DNA of 19,556 bases from an uncultured Porphyromonadaceae bacterium (GTDB taxonomy: Bacteria; Bacteroidota; Bacteroidia; Bacteroidales; Barnesiellaceae_A): the NCBI GenBank assembly GCA_900542255.1, contig UQMR01000041.1:1-19556 (forward strand), written 5' to 3'. Below the pieces are notes generated by a model. It made no database searches, had not been told where the DNA came from, and saw nothing but the letters and a program-made list of their open reading frames with translations. Made by a program: the position numbers and the translations under genes. Shown piece after piece: positions 6,263 through 15,131 of this stretch. Positions within the stretch are counted from its first letter, which is position 1; every line of letters starts with the position of its first letter.

Positions 6263-7339
6263 ATGGAAAACCGGTATTGTGTTATAATGAGCGGCGGTAT
6301 AGGCCGCAGGTTTTGGCCATTCAGTCGCACTTCGTGTCCGAAGCAATTTCTCGATTTTTTTGGCAGCGGACGTACGCTGTTACAGATGACTTACGACCGT
6401 TTATCCCGTATCATACCCACAGACCATATTTTTATCGTTACCAATGAGGCGTATGCCGCGCTCACGCATGAACAGTTGCCCGAGGTGGCCGAGGAGCGGA
6501 TTCTGTTGGAGTCGCATCGTCGCAATACGGCGCCTTGCATCGCATGGGCTACGTATCATATAAAGGCTATCGACCCCGATGCGGTCGTCCTGGTAGCGCC
6601 GTCAGACCATCTTATATTGCGCGAGGATGAGTTCCGCCGTTGTATCGACGAAGGTTTTGAGTTTGTGGCGCGTCACGATAAGTTGCTTACGCTGGGTATT
6701 ACGCCCAACCGCCCCGAGACGGGGTATGGCTACATACAGGTGGGCGAGCCTTACGAGAAGGAGATATGCTCGGTAAAGACGTTCGTAGAGAAGCCCAATT
6801 ACGAGATGGCCTGTGTGCTCTTGGAGAGCGGCGAGTTCTATTGGAACTCGGGTATGTTCCTGTGGAGTGTGAGCAGCATTACGCGGGCTTTGGAGCGTTA
6901 TCTGCCCAATGTGTCGTCGCTCTTCGAGCAGATAAGCGACCGCATGTGTACGCCCGACGAGAAGGCTGCGGTAGATGAGGCATATAACCTCTGTCCTGTT
7001 ATCTCGATAGACTTCGGCGTGATGGAGAAGGCCGATAACGTGTGCGTGATGTGTGCCGACTTCGGGTGGAGCGACATAGGCACATGGGGCGGCCTGTATG
7101 ATGTATCGCCCAAGAATGCCGAGGGCAATGTGACGCAGAACTGCAAGACGCTGATGTATGACAGCCGCAACAACCTTGTTGCCGTCAAGGGCGACAGGCT
7201 GGTGGTGATAGACGGGTTGAGCGACTTCCTGGTGGCCGAGGCCGATGATGTGTTGCTGATTTGTCCCAAGGATAACGAGCAGCGCATTCGTCAGTTTGTC
7301 ACCGATGCCCGCGTGAAGTTCGACGACAAGTATATATAA
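6263..7339 (+). CDS. manC: mannose-1-phosphate guanylyltransferase
   Basis: The enzyme makes GDP-mannose from mannose-1-phosphate and GTP in the cytoplasm, feeding GDP-fucose and mannose-containing glycans. The 358-residue length fits the single-domain form without the isomerase half seen in some proteobacterial fusions. The nucleotidyltransferase signature GGIGRRFWPFSR is at 11-22 and PKQF at 25-28; then come APSDH, TGYGYIQVG, FVEKP, YWNSGMFLW, SIDFGVMEK and GWSDIGTW, all in family order. It is a stand-alone gene: the tRNA lies upstream on the other strand and a strong hairpin follows it at 7365-7398. I see no convincing promoter in the 282 bases upstream. The base composition is visibly more GC-rich than left of the tRNA. 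Confidence 0.93.
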   Translation: MENRYCVIMSGGIGRRFWPFSRTSCPKQFLDFFGSGRTLLQMTYDRLSRIIPTDHIFIVTNEAYAALTHEQLPEVAEERILLESHRRNTAPCIAWATYHIKAIDPDAVVLVAPSDHLILREDEFRRCIDEGFEFVARHDKLLTLGITPNRPETGYGYIQVGEPYEKEICSVKTFVEKPNYEMACVLLESGEFYWNSGMFLWSVSSITRALERYLPNVSSLFEQISDRMCTPDEKAAVDEAYNLCPVISIDFGVMEKADNVCVMCADFGWSDIGTWGGLYDVSPKNAEGNVTQNCKTLMYDSRNNLVAVKGDRLVVIDGLSDFLVAEADDVLLICPKDNEQRIRQFVTDARVKFDDKYI

Positions 7340-7364
7340 CAGCTGAATATGCCTATGAAATATA

Positions 7365-7404
7365 AGGGGCTGTGGCATCTTTATGAGCCACAGCCCCTGT
7401 TTTA
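7365..7404. terminator. bidirectional terminator between manC and the nucleoside kinase
   Basis: AGGGGCTGTGGC (7365-7376) and GCCACAGCCCCT (7387-7398) form a perfect 12-base stem with a 10-base loop, followed by GTTTTA on the plus strand and an AT-rich run on the minus strand. It lies between two convergent stop codons (7339 and 7423), so it can serve both genes. Confidence 0.85.
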
Positions 7405-7422
7405 TGATTCGGATTGATGCTG

Positions 7423-9096
7423 TCAGTATCTGAAACTGCTGCCGCCGAGGAACTCGCGTAACAGGGATGTGGGCGGTATTTCGTTCTCGGGCAGAGGCAG
7501 GAAGTAGTGCAGGAAGCTGAGCAGGCGGGCTGCCTCGGCATACTCGGGACAGTTGCGTGGTACGACCCGCAGGATGGGGGTGGCGTAGTTGCGGATAACC
7601 GAGAGCTCGAATATCAGCGACGAGTTGAACATGGCGTCGGCATTCTCTTGGTAGGGGAATATCCAGCGGTCTTCGCCTTTGCGTACGCTTTTCCAACGGG
7701 CGATGGTGTCTTTGGCCGAGCATCCGCGGCTTTGTGCATCGCGTACGATGCGGCGCAGCAGACGGTTGTCGGTGGTGGGCACCCAGCTGTGGTCGTCGAT
7801 AGAGAGGGAGGTGAGTGCCGAGACGTAGATGCGGAACTTCTGATGCTCCGGTATGTGCGGTGTCAGGTCGGGGTTAAGGCCGTGTATCCCCTCCATGATG
7901 AGTACCGTGTTGGGCGTAAGCTGCATGGTGCGCCCGGTCTCGATGCGTGTGCCGCTCTTGAAGTCGTAGGTAGGCAGGGCCACCCGTTCGCCGGCAAGGA
8001 GGCGGTTCAGGTCGGAGTTGAAGCGTTCGAGGTCGAGAGCATAGAGCGACTCATAGTCGTAGTCGCCGTTTTCGTCGCGCGGGGTATCCTTGCGGTTGAC
8101 GAAATAGTCGTCGAGCGATATGGCGGCCGGGGTGATGAGGCTCGTCATGAGCTGGATGGAGAGCCGCTTGGAGAAGGTCGTTTTGCCCGATGAGGAGGGT
8201 CCCGATATGAGTACGATGCGGGCGCCGCCGTTTCTGAAACGTGTGGCAATCTCTTCGGCAATCTGGGCAATCTTCTTTTCGTGTAGCGCCTCGGCGACCT
8301 GTATGAGCTCGGTGGCACGGTTCTCCTCGATGGCACGGTTGAGTTTTCCCACACCGTCGAGTCCGACAATATGGTTGAAGGCGATATATTCGCCAAAGGC
8401 ACGCAGCATCTTTTGTTGGTTGATAACCGATGCCGGGCGTGACGGGGCGGTGGTATCGGGGGGTAAGAGCAGCATGCCGTCGCTGTACGGTACCAAGTCG
8501 AATACCGACAGATAGCCGGTAGAGGGTACCAGCCAGCTGTAATATATGTCGGCAAGGCCGTCCAGCAGGTAGTAGTTGGTGTAAAGGTCGCCTATCGATT
8601 CGAGCAACGCCACTTTTTCAAGCATATTCTGTTTGCGGAATATCTCTATCACCTCCTCGGTGTGCGCAAGTTTGTGCTCAAAAGGTATATCCTCGGCGAC
8701 AATCTCTTGCATGCGATGTTTTATCGCCTTGATGTTCTCTTCCGTCAGCGGGGCATCTCCGTTTTTCAGTACACAGTAGTTGCCATGCGAGATGGAGTGC
8801 TCTATGCGAAGGCGGCTGCCGGGGTGTAGCTCGGTGATGGCCTTATACAGGACGAAACAGAGCGACCGCACGTAGGCGCGCATGCCCGAAGGGTCGGTAA
8901 TGTCGACAAATTCTACATCGCAAGGGTTGTAGACGCGATAGTCGAGGCTTTCCGATTTGTGATTTACACGGGCTGTTACAGCCGGATATGCCGAGGGAAT
9001 ATCGAGGCGCTTGTATATGTCGAGAAGTCTCTCTCCGCCCTCAGCCTCTATTTGCGAAGCGGTATTGGTGCAATAAATGTGAAATTTGTGTTCCAT
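7423..9096 (-). CDS. uridine kinase-like nucleoside kinase with ThrRS-like N-terminus
   Basis: A 557-residue two-part protein. The first 200 or so residues resemble the TGS and second additional domain of threonyl-tRNA synthetase, including HSISHGNYCVL. The remainder is a P-loop phosphotransferase of the uridine kinase/phosphoribulokinase family, with Walker A GPSSSGKT at 299-306 and SLDDYFVNR shortly after, which supplies the catalytic Asp. This architecture is common in Bacteroidetes and Firmicutes, usually annotated only as nucleoside kinase; the true substrate and the role of the N-terminal part are not settled. It is probably cytoplasmic. The gene stands alone, converging on manC, with 268 bases to the sirtuin gene upstream. 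Confidence 0.88.
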   Translation of the reverse strand: MEHKFHIYCTNTASQIEAEGGERLLDIYKRLDIPSAYPAVTARVNHKSESLDYRVYNPCDVEFVDITDPSGMRAYVRSLCFVLYKAITELHPGSRLRIEHSISHGNYCVLKNGDAPLTEENIKAIKHRMQEIVAEDIPFEHKLAHTEEVIEIFRKQNMLEKVALLESIGDLYTNYYLLDGLADIYYSWLVPSTGYLSVFDLVPYSDGMLLLPPDTTAPSRPASVINQQKMLRAFGEYIAFNHIVGLDGVGKLNRAIEENRATELIQVAEALHEKKIAQIAEEIATRFRNGGARIVLISGPSSSGKTTFSKRLSIQLMTSLITPAAISLDDYFVNRKDTPRDENGDYDYESLYALDLERFNSDLNRLLAGERVALPTYDFKSGTRIETGRTMQLTPNTVLIMEGIHGLNPDLTPHIPEHQKFRIYVSALTSLSIDDHSWVPTTDNRLLRRIVRDAQSRGCSAKDTIARWKSVRKGEDRWIFPYQENADAMFNSSLIFELSVIRNYATPILRVVPRNCPEYAEAARLLSFLHYFLPLPENEIPPTSLLREFLGGSSFRY

Positions 9097-9227
9097 GCCA
9101 GAAAAATTGAATCTAAATACAAAAGAGAAGCGTGAGCTTGCTTATAACTTGTTAGTGCCAATGTAGGAATAAAAAACGAGATATATGGTAGTATTACGTA
9201 TTTTAACCTATATCGGAGTTCTCGCGG

Positions 9228-9255
9228 TGAGACAACGGGCGGCGGCTCTGTCTCA
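9228..9255. repeat. short inverted repeat in the kinase-sirtuin gap
   Basis: TGAGACA (9228-9234) and TGTCTCA (9249-9255) are a perfect 7-base inverted repeat with a GC-rich 14-base loop. It lies downstream of the sirtuin gene on the minus strand but has no T-run, so it may be a weak terminator, a binding site, or nothing. The rest of 9097-9364 shows no gene. Confidence 0.3.
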
Positions 9256-9364
9256 GAAACATTGCATCCATGAGGATAAGCTCTGGCGCCGGTTGACAGT
9301 TCTCCTTTTGGTGCCCTGCCGGGTGGGTAAGGCTGTTGCTGTATGATGCTTCCGCCCCGTATCC

Positions 9365-10072
9365 TTATTTAGGCGGTTGTTGTGAGGTGAGAATCTGTGT
9401 CAACTCGGCAACCCCTTCCGACGCTCCTTTGCGTATGAAATGGATGGCCATATTCTGGGGTGCATTTACCGGCTTGGGGTCGATAAGGTAGATAGGTACG
9501 CCGTGTTTTACGTATTGTAGCAGTCCGGCGGCCGGATATACGTTGAGCGAGGTGCCTATTACTACGAAGATGTCGGCCGATTCGGTAATCTCTATGGCCG
9601 GTCCTATCATGGGAACGGCCTCGCCAAACCATACGATGTGCGGCCGCAGCGGGTCGCCATATTTGTCCCGGTCGTCCATGCTTATCTCGCAATGCTCGGG
9701 CGAGAGTTCATAGATATGCTTGTCGTTATATACCGAGCGTACTTTCATCAGCTCGCCGTGCAGGTGCAATACCGAGGTGCTGCCGGCGCGCTCATGCAGG
9801 TTGTCGACGTTTTGCGTGATAATATGCACGTCGAACTCTTTTTCGAGGGCGGCCAGCTGGGTGTGTCCGGCGTTGGGCTGAGCCTTTATCAGCTCTTTGC
9901 GGCGCGTGTTATAGAAGTTCTGTACCAGCTCGGGGTTGCGCATCCACCCTTCGATAGATGCTACATCTTCTACCCGATAACGCTCCCATAAACCTCCGCT
10001 GTCGCGGAAGGTTGAGATTCCGCTTTCGGCACTCATGCCGGCTCCGGTGAGTACAACTAAGTTCTTTTTCAT
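9365..10072 (-). CDS. NAD-dependent protein deacylase, sirtuin class III, no zinc cysteines
   Basis: A 235-residue Sir2-family enzyme that removes acyl groups from lysine using NAD. The NAD-binding block GAGMSAESGISTFR is at 10-23, TQNVDNLHERAG at 86-97, and the catalytic His is H105 in LHGEL. Y54 and R57 in FYNTR match the Tyr and Arg that give E. coli CobB and human SIRT5 their desuccinylase/demalonylase activity. The segment between H105 and WFGE, where sirtuins normally have two CxxC pairs for zinc, contains a single Cys and no pair, so the structural zinc is apparently lost. It is monocistronic as far as can be seen. No clear promoter is found in the 250-base gap it shares with the divergent FKBP operon. 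Confidence 0.93.
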   Translation of the reverse strand: MKKNLVVLTGAGMSAESGISTFRDSGGLWERYRVEDVASIEGWMRNPELVQNFYNTRRKELIKAQPNAGHTQLAALEKEFDVHIITQNVDNLHERAGSTSVLHLHGELMKVRSVYNDKHIYELSPEHCEISMDDRDKYGDPLRPHIVWFGEAVPMIGPAIEITESADIFVVIGTSLNVYPAAGLLQYVKHGVPIYLIDPKPVNAPQNMAIHFIRKGASEGVAELTQILTSQQPPK

Positions 10073-10275
10073 AGTCGGTCGTTATATCGTTTGTTACTCT
10101 GTCAGTCGGTGCCTCTTGTAAAAGGAGGCCTGCCCCGCCGGCTTGATGCGACTTGCAGGCGGCAAGCCGGTCGTGATGGTATAAATATCGGTAAAATAAT
10201 TGTTTGTAAGTACCGCAACGCTCGAAATTATGTTATTTTTAACTTCTGTGGCAAGATATTATAGTCGAAAGGCTC

Positions 10276-10283
10276 TATCTTTG
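10276..10283 (+). promoter_or_regulatory. -7 element of the FKBP operon promoter
   Basis: TATCTTTG exactly matches TAnnTTTG and would start transcription near 10290, leaving a leader of about 34 bases to the ATG at 10324. No good TTTG lies 19-21 bases upstream. Confidence 0.65.
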
Positions 10284-10323
10284 CAGCCGTATGAAATAAT
10301 TATGAACATAAACCGCAAAAAAC

Positions 10324-10914
10324 ATGGATAAGTTAAGTTATGCCTTGGGTATGAACGTAGGTTACAGTTACCTTGCCTCGGGCATTAGCAACCTGCAAGT
10401 AGATGATTTCGCACAAGGTGTAAAAGCCGTTATGGAGCAAGCCGAGCCGGCACTCAGCATCGATGAAGCGAAAACGATAATCAACGATTTTTTCATGCAG
10501 TTGCAGGAGCAGATAAACAAAGCCGCCGGCGAAACGCTGAAAAAAGGCGAGGAATTTCTTGCCGAAAACGCCAAGCGTCCCGGTATAGTGACTTTGCCCA
10601 GCGGCTTGCAGTATGAAATATTGTCGGCTGGTACCGGCCGCAAGCCGTCGGCTACCGACCGTGTACAATGCCATTATCATGGGACATTGATAGATGGTAC
10701 GGTTTTTGACAGTTCGGTACAGAGAGGTGAGCCTGCCGTATTTGGAGTCAATCAAGTGATTCCCGGATGGGTAGAGGCGTTGCAACTGATGCCCGAGGGG
10801 TCGCGTTGGAAACTTTATATACCTTCTAAATTGGCTTATGGCGAGCATCAGGCCGGGTCGATACCCCCCAACTCGGCATTGGTTTTTGAAGTAGAACTTA
10901 TCAAAGTAATATAA
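10324..10914 (+). CDS. FKBP-type peptidyl-prolyl isomerase, cytosolic
   Basis: A 196-residue protein with an FkpA-type N-terminal dimerisation region (residues about 1-85; MDKLSYALGMNVG start) and a C-terminal FKBP domain from about 108 to 195. Family motifs include CHYHGTLIDGTVFDSS, VIPGWVEALQLMPEG, and KLAYGE followed by IPPNSALVFEVEL. FKBPs speed cis-trans isomerisation of proline bonds and act as folding helpers. There is no signal peptide, so this copy should be cytosolic, unlike its lipoprotein neighbour starting 7 bases downstream. The two are certainly paralogues and very probably co-transcribed from the promoter at 10276. Confidence 0.92.
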   Translation: MDKLSYALGMNVGYSYLASGISNLQVDDFAQGVKAVMEQAEPALSIDEAKTIINDFFMQLQEQINKAAGETLKKGEEFLAENAKRPGIVTLPSGLQYEILSAGTGRKPSATDRVQCHYHGTLIDGTVFDSSVQRGEPAVFGVNQVIPGWVEALQLMPEGSRWKLYIPSKLAYGEHQAGSIPPNSALVFEVELIKVI

Positions 10915-10921
10915 TACGAAT

Positions 10922-11794
10922 ATGAAAAAAATTTTAGTTTATTCCCTTTGTACGGCCGCAGCGTTGGCTGTGACCTCTTGTGGCAATAAAGCCGCCACTT
11001 CTATAACAGACCAGAACGACAGTATCAGCTATGCCTTTGGTGTGATGAACGGGTCGGGTATGGCCGAGGCCAAATCTACGGGTATGTATCCCGAGCTTAA
11101 TGATTTGGATGTAGACCTCTATATGAAAGGTCTCAAAGAGTCTATCAATAGCAGCAAGGAGCAAAATTCCTACTATATGGGTATGGCACAGGGCGCACAA
11201 CTCCGGCAATTCTTTGAGCGCATGAGCAATGACCTCGGTGTAGAGTTTGATGCAGATATATTCATGGCAGCCTTTGAGAAATCTGTCAAGGGCGACTCCG
11301 CTTTGTTTATAGCTCCGGGTGTGGCTCGCGGCGTATACACCTCGATGTTGCAACAAGCACAAGAGAGAAAAGAACAGGCCGAGCTTGACTCTATCGCTGC
11401 TACGCCCGAGGCAAAAGCCAACCTCGAGGCCGGTATGGCTTTCCTCGCAGCCAAGGAGAAAGAAGAGGGCGTGAAGAAAACCGAGTCGGGCTTGCTCTAT
11501 AAGGTCATAAAAGAGGGCCGTGGAGAGAAAATCAAAGCCAACGAGCGCGTAGAACTCTCGTATGTAGGTAAATTGATCAATGACACTATTTTCGACCAGA
11601 ATCCCAAGACTCGCTTTATGCCCAGCCAAGGTATTGCCGGATGGAAAGAGGGTCTGCAACTGATGTCGCCCGGAGCAAAATACGAATTCTATATCCCCGC
11701 AGAGTTGGCCTATGGAGTACGTGGCGCAGGTGACAGAGTTCCTTCAAATTCTACGTTGATATTTGAAGTGGAAGTCTTCAATCGTGTGAAATAA
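10922..11794 (+). CDS. FKBP-type peptidyl-prolyl isomerase, lipoprotein
   Basis: A 290-residue paralogue of the upstream gene. The N-terminus is a lipoprotein signal peptide with the lipobox VTSC and the acylated Cys at position 20, so it is exported and membrane-anchored, probably in the periplasm or outer membrane. Residues about 25-190 are the FkpA-like helical dimerisation domain, containing SISYAFGVMNG. Residues about 198-288 form the FKBP domain, with YVGKLINDTIFD, GIAGWKEGLQLMSPG, and ELAYGV followed by VPSNSTLIFEVEV. The role is likely folding of exported or outer-membrane proteins. The gene ends with a strong terminator at 11827. Confidence 0.93.
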   Translation: MKKILVYSLCTAAALAVTSCGNKAATSITDQNDSISYAFGVMNGSGMAEAKSTGMYPELNDLDVDLYMKGLKESINSSKEQNSYYMGMAQGAQLRQFFERMSNDLGVEFDADIFMAAFEKSVKGDSALFIAPGVARGVYTSMLQQAQERKEQAELDSIAATPEAKANLEAGMAFLAAKEKEEGVKKTESGLLYKVIKEGRGEKIKANERVELSYVGKLINDTIFDQNPKTRFMPSQGIAGWKEGLQLMSPGAKYEFYIPAELAYGVRGAGDRVPSNSTLIFEVEVFNRVK

Positions 11795-11826
11795 TAAAAA
11801 CAACCTATATAATAAATTATATTTTT

Positions 11827-11859
11827 CGGCAGAGGGGTAATTTTCTCTGCCGTTTTTTT
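11827..11859 (+). terminator. terminator of the FKBP operon
   Basis: CGGCAGAG (11827-11834) pairs with CTCTGCCG (11845-11852) around a 10-base loop and is followed at once by seven T residues, a textbook intrinsic terminator. Confidence 0.92.
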
Positions 11860-11914
11860 ATGTTATAAAAGCACAAAACATTGTTCTTTTTTCTTTTTTT
11901 TCTAATATACTTAT

Positions 11915-11922
11915 TATTTTTG
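11915..11922 (+). promoter_or_regulatory. -7 element upstream of the Lrp/AsnC gene
   Basis: TATTTTTG matches TAnnTTTG exactly. It lies in a very AT-rich stretch and would give a leader of about 58 bases to the ATG at 11988. The -33 half is not clear because the upstream sequence is almost all T. Confidence 0.5.
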
Positions 11923-11987
11923 TAATATAATTGCCAAAACCGACCTATTCGGTTACACTTGTGTAAAAAAATAAATTTTTTTGAGGT

Positions 11988-12470
11988 ATGGATAAGATAG
12001 ATGACTTAGATCGTAAGATTTTGGAGATTATCATGAATAACGCACGTATCCCATCGAAAGACGTTGCCGTCGTATGTGGTGTGTCGCGGGCTGCTGTACA
12101 TCAAAGAATACAGCGAATGATAGAGCTGAACATCATTACGGGTTCGGGCTATCATGTAGATCCCAAAGTGCTGGGTTATAATGTATGTGCTTATGTAGGA
12201 GTGAAACTTGAACGTGCTTCCTTGTATCGAAACGTATTGTCGGAGCTGGAAAATGTCAAAGAGATTATCGAAAGCCATTTTACGACCGGTCCGTATACCA
12301 TGTTGTGCAAGATGGTTGCCCGTGACAACGAGCATTTGATGAATCTGTTGAACAGGCGTATACAGGTAATTCCCGGAGTAATGTCGACAGAAACACTTAT
12401 CTCTTTGGAAGAGAGTCTAAACCGTGAAATTCCTGTCACATACAAAGGAGACGGGCGTTATAAATTCTGA
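11988..12470 (+). CDS. Lrp/AsnC-family transcriptional regulator
   Basis: A 160-residue protein of the usual Lrp/AsnC size. Residues about 1-60 form the N-terminal helix-turn-helix: LDRKILEIIMNNARIPSKDVA, then VSRAAVHQRIQRM as the recognition helix. Residues about 75-150 form the RAM ligand-binding and oligomerisation domain. Members sense amino acids or related small molecules and act as multimers on DNA. Target genes cannot be deduced: it stands alone, with a terminator before it (11827-11859) and a bidirectional one after it (12642-12680). The C-terminal tail after about residue 145 is slightly longer than in typical Lrp. Confidence 0.92.
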   Translation: MDKIDDLDRKILEIIMNNARIPSKDVAVVCGVSRAAVHQRIQRMIELNIITGSGYHVDPKVLGYNVCAYVGVKLERASLYRNVLSELENVKEIIESHFTTGPYTMLCKMVARDNEHLMNLLNRRIQVIPGVMSTETLISLEESLNREIPVTYKGDGRYKF

Positions 12471-12641
12471 GGGCGGCCGTCCTTTTTCGTAGGAAAAAGT
12501 CCCGATAGTATAGTTTTGGTGAGATAGAGCAATTTATAGCAACTTGTAACGTTACTTTTTCAGAATGTGAGTATCTGGTTTTTGTGCAATTCTCTGTATC
12601 TTCATTCTGAGTATATTATCATATTTTCTTACACACATTAT

Positions 12642-12680
12642 ACGGGGCTGTGATGCAATGAATGCCAATCACAGCCCCGT
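12642..12680. terminator. bidirectional terminator between the Lrp gene and ispG
   Basis: ACGGGGCTGTGAT (12642-12654) and ATCACAGCCCCGT (12668-12680) form a perfect 13-base stem with a 13-base loop, followed by TGTTTG on the plus strand. It sits between two convergent stop codons. The GGGGCTGTG core is the same as in the terminator at 7365-7398. Confidence 0.8.
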
Positions 12681-12720
12681 TGTTTGCAATCGTGTGTAAA
12701 AAAGTGCCGGCCGAGCGCCG

Positions 12721-14526
12721 TTACTCTCTCTCTTGCCAGTCGCCGTTGGCTTTGATGAGAGTTATGAGCCGTTTTACGGCCTCTTCTTCGGGAATGTTGC
12801 GTTCTATGCACTCTTTGCCTTTGTACAGTGCGATGCGGTGAGGCCCCGAGCCAACATATCCGTAGTCGGCATCGGCCATCTCGCCCGGGCCGTTTACTAT
12901 ACACCCCATGATACCTATTTTCAGGTTTTTGAGGTGAGCCGTAGCCTCCTTGACACGTTTTATGGTCTGTTGCAAGTCAAAGAGAGTACGCCCGCAGCTG
13001 GGGCAGGAGATATATTCGGTCTTGCTGGTGCGCCGGCGAGCCGCTTGCAGGATGGTGAATGCGTAGTCGCATATATCGCCTTGCGGTATCGTGCCGTCGT
13101 TTTGCAGCCATATTCCGTTGCCATGGCGGTCTATGAGCATGGCGCCCAAGTCGGCCCCGGCTTTCATTTGCAGCTGTTCGGCCAGCGACTCGTTGTATTG
13201 CATGCGCAGAATGACCGGAGCCGTACATTCTGCGGCATAAATACGAGCCAATGCCGCACGAAGCTCTCCTACGGGATTGATGTGTCGTGACGACAGGACA
13301 ATAACGGCCGACGGAGCCGCTGTTACGAGTGCCAGCCATTCGTCGGTAATCTCGTCGCAGAATGCGGCGGCAAAGCAGACATCGGCCTTGCAATGCAGCA
13401 GGTGCTCGGCTTGCGCAACGGTAAAGAGGGGGTACACACCGTGCATGAGACGATAGGAATCGTAGTCGACAATGGTGCGTATGGCAGGTTCTGCGGCCGG
13501 CATGTGGCACCCTGCGTAGAGGAAATCGGGGGTGAGGTTGCCTGCGGTTTCGGCAATGACCACCGGCTGGCAATCGGCCCCTATTATATCGCACGTCTTC
13601 ACGACAGGTGTCGCCTGTGCCGGGGTAGGAGGTGGAGTGATAGCGGGGTGATTGGCGCGCGCTGTTATGTAGTCGACCAGCAAGCGGGCGACGGGGACCT
13701 CGTTGCGGGGCTCTTCGCTCAGCGACACCCTGATGGTATCGCCTATGCCATCGGCAAGCAGTGTGCCTATGCCTACGGCCGATTTGATACGCCCGTCTTC
13801 GCCGTCACCGGCTTCGGTAACGCCAAGGTGCAGGGGGTAGTGCATATCTTCGGCATCCATCGCTTCTACAAGCATTCGCACGGTTTCTACCATGATGACG
13901 GTATTGGACGCCTTGATAGAGAGAACAATATCATTGAAATCTGCCTCGCGGCATATCCGCAGGTATTCGAGGCACGACTCTACCATGCCCCGAGGCGTAT
14001 CGCCGTAGCGGCTCATGATGCGGTCTGAGAGCGAGCCGTGGTTGACGCCCAGCCTGATGGCGGTATGGTGCTCTTTGCAGATATTGAGAAACGGAATCAG
14101 ACGCTCGCGTATGTGGTCGAGTTCGGCCCGATACTCCTCGTCGGTATAGTCGTGGTGTGCGAATGTCTTGGCCCGGTCGGTGAAGTTGCCCGGATTGATG
14201 CGTACCTTTTCTACGTTGCAGGCAGCGACTTCGGCCGCTTGCGGATTGAAATGAATATCGGCGATAAGCGGTGTCGTGTAGCCTTTCGCCCTCAGTCCGG
14301 CGCGGATGTTTGCCAAGTTTCCGGCTTCGCGCCTTCCTTGTGCCGTAAGGCGTACATAGTCGGCTCCCGCATCGATGATAGAGATACATTGGGCGATGCT
14401 GTTGTCGGTGTCGAGGGTCGACGTGTTGGTCATAGATTGTATCCTGATGGGATAGTCGCCTCCCATCGGGGTGTCGCCTATCTGTACGATAGAACTTTTG
14501 CGGCGGTGATAATTGTATATATCCAT
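12721..14526 (-). CDS. ispG: 4-hydroxy-3-methylbut-2-enyl diphosphate synthase, long form
   Basis: IspG (GcpE) is the penultimate enzyme of the MEP isoprenoid pathway: it reductively opens the cyclic diphosphate MEcPP to HMBPP with a [4Fe-4S] cluster. The N-terminal TIM-barrel part shows PIRIQSMTNTST and DAGADYVRLTAQG. The cluster ligands are C508, C511 and C542, plus E549, in CPSC and GCIVNGPGE. At 601 residues it is the long form found in Bacteroidetes, Chlamydia and plants, with an extra domain of about 200 residues between the barrel and the cluster domain; E. coli IspG has 372. It is the last gene of a run with purE and the PAP2-like gene, 86 bases after purE. Confidence 0.96.
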   Translation of the reverse strand: MDIYNYHRRKSSIVQIGDTPMGGDYPIRIQSMTNTSTLDTDNSIAQCISIIDAGADYVRLTAQGRREAGNLANIRAGLRAKGYTTPLIADIHFNPQAAEVAACNVEKVRINPGNFTDRAKTFAHHDYTDEEYRAELDHIRERLIPFLNICKEHHTAIRLGVNHGSLSDRIMSRYGDTPRGMVESCLEYLRICREADFNDIVLSIKASNTVIMVETVRMLVEAMDAEDMHYPLHLGVTEAGDGEDGRIKSAVGIGTLLADGIGDTIRVSLSEEPRNEVPVARLLVDYITARANHPAITPPPTPAQATPVVKTCDIIGADCQPVVIAETAGNLTPDFLYAGCHMPAAEPAIRTIVDYDSYRLMHGVYPLFTVAQAEHLLHCKADVCFAAAFCDEITDEWLALVTAAPSAVIVLSSRHINPVGELRAALARIYAAECTAPVILRMQYNESLAEQLQMKAGADLGAMLIDRHGNGIWLQNDGTIPQGDICDYAFTILQAARRRTSKTEYISCPSCGRTLFDLQQTIKRVKEATAHLKNLKIGIMGCIVNGPGEMADADYGYVGSGPHRIALYKGKECIERNIPEEEAVKRLITLIKANGDWQERE

Positions 14527-14612
14527 GAGGATGCGTGTTTAGGGCTCGGGCTGAGAGGTCGTCCCGGGCGGTTAGCGGATGTGCCTGATGGGCTTATACG
14601 GGCAACCGCTTA

Positions 14613-15119
14613 TCAGTTGGTTTTGTAGTCGTAGTGGATGTCGGCCAGCTCTTTGTTGGCTTTCACGATTTTATCGGCGAGGTGTATCTTGTAGTTTTGT
14701 ACCCGTTGGGCGATACGGGTATCGCCCAATGCCAATATTTGGGTGGCAAGAATAGCCGCATTGAGAGATGCATTGATACCCACCGTGGCAACCGGTATGC
14801 CCGGAGGCATTTGTACGATGGCATACAGGGCATCGATACCATCGAGGCTCGATTTGATGGGAACGCCTATGACCGGGAGTGTAGTCATAGAAGCTATTAC
14901 ACCCGGCAGGTGAGCTGCCATTCCGGCGGCGGCAATGATGACCTTGATGCCGCGTTGCTCGGCATTCTTGGCAAACTCCTCGACCTCGGCCGGAGTGCGA
15001 TGTGCCGACAAGGCGTTCATCTCAAACGGAATTTCAAAATCGTTGAGGAGCTGTGCAGCTTTCTCCATGATAGGGAGGTCTGAGGTGCTGCCCATGATGA
15101 TGCTTACGATTGGTTGCAT
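14613..15119 (-). CDS. purE: N5-carboxyaminoimidazole ribonucleotide mutase
   Basis: A 168-residue class I PurE, which converts N5-CAIR to CAIR in purine synthesis. Motifs: [12 protein letters not shown] at 7-18 for phosphate binding; SAHRTP with the catalytic His at 40; [15 protein letters not shown] for substrate binding; [16 protein letters not shown] near the C-terminus. The length and the SAHRTP block indicate the bacterial mutase rather than the class II carboxylase. The start lies 12 bases after the PAP2-like stop, so the two are co-transcribed, with ispG following after 86 bases. Confidence 0.96.
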   Translation of the reverse strand: MQPIVSIIMGSTSDLPIMEKAAQLLNDFEIPFEMNALSAHRTPAEVEEFAKNAEQRGIKVIIAAAGMAAHLPGVIASMTTLPVIGVPIKSSLDGIDALYAIVQMPPGIPVATVGINASLNAAILATQILALGDTRIAQRVQNYKIHLADKIVKANKELADIHYDYKTN

Positions 15120-15131
15120 GTGTATGAGAAA

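Noticed and set aside
6602..7723. Long open frame (373 codons) on the minus strand opposite manC
   Set aside because: It is fully antisense to a well-supported enzyme and runs into the nucleoside kinase. Its protein is rich in Arg, His and Leu with no known motif, as expected of an antisense frame in GC-rich coding DNA.
12977..13594. 205-codon minus-strand frame inside ispG
   Set aside because: It is in another frame of the same strand as ispG, whose frame carries the full set of catalytic motifs; the protein is Arg/His-rich noise.
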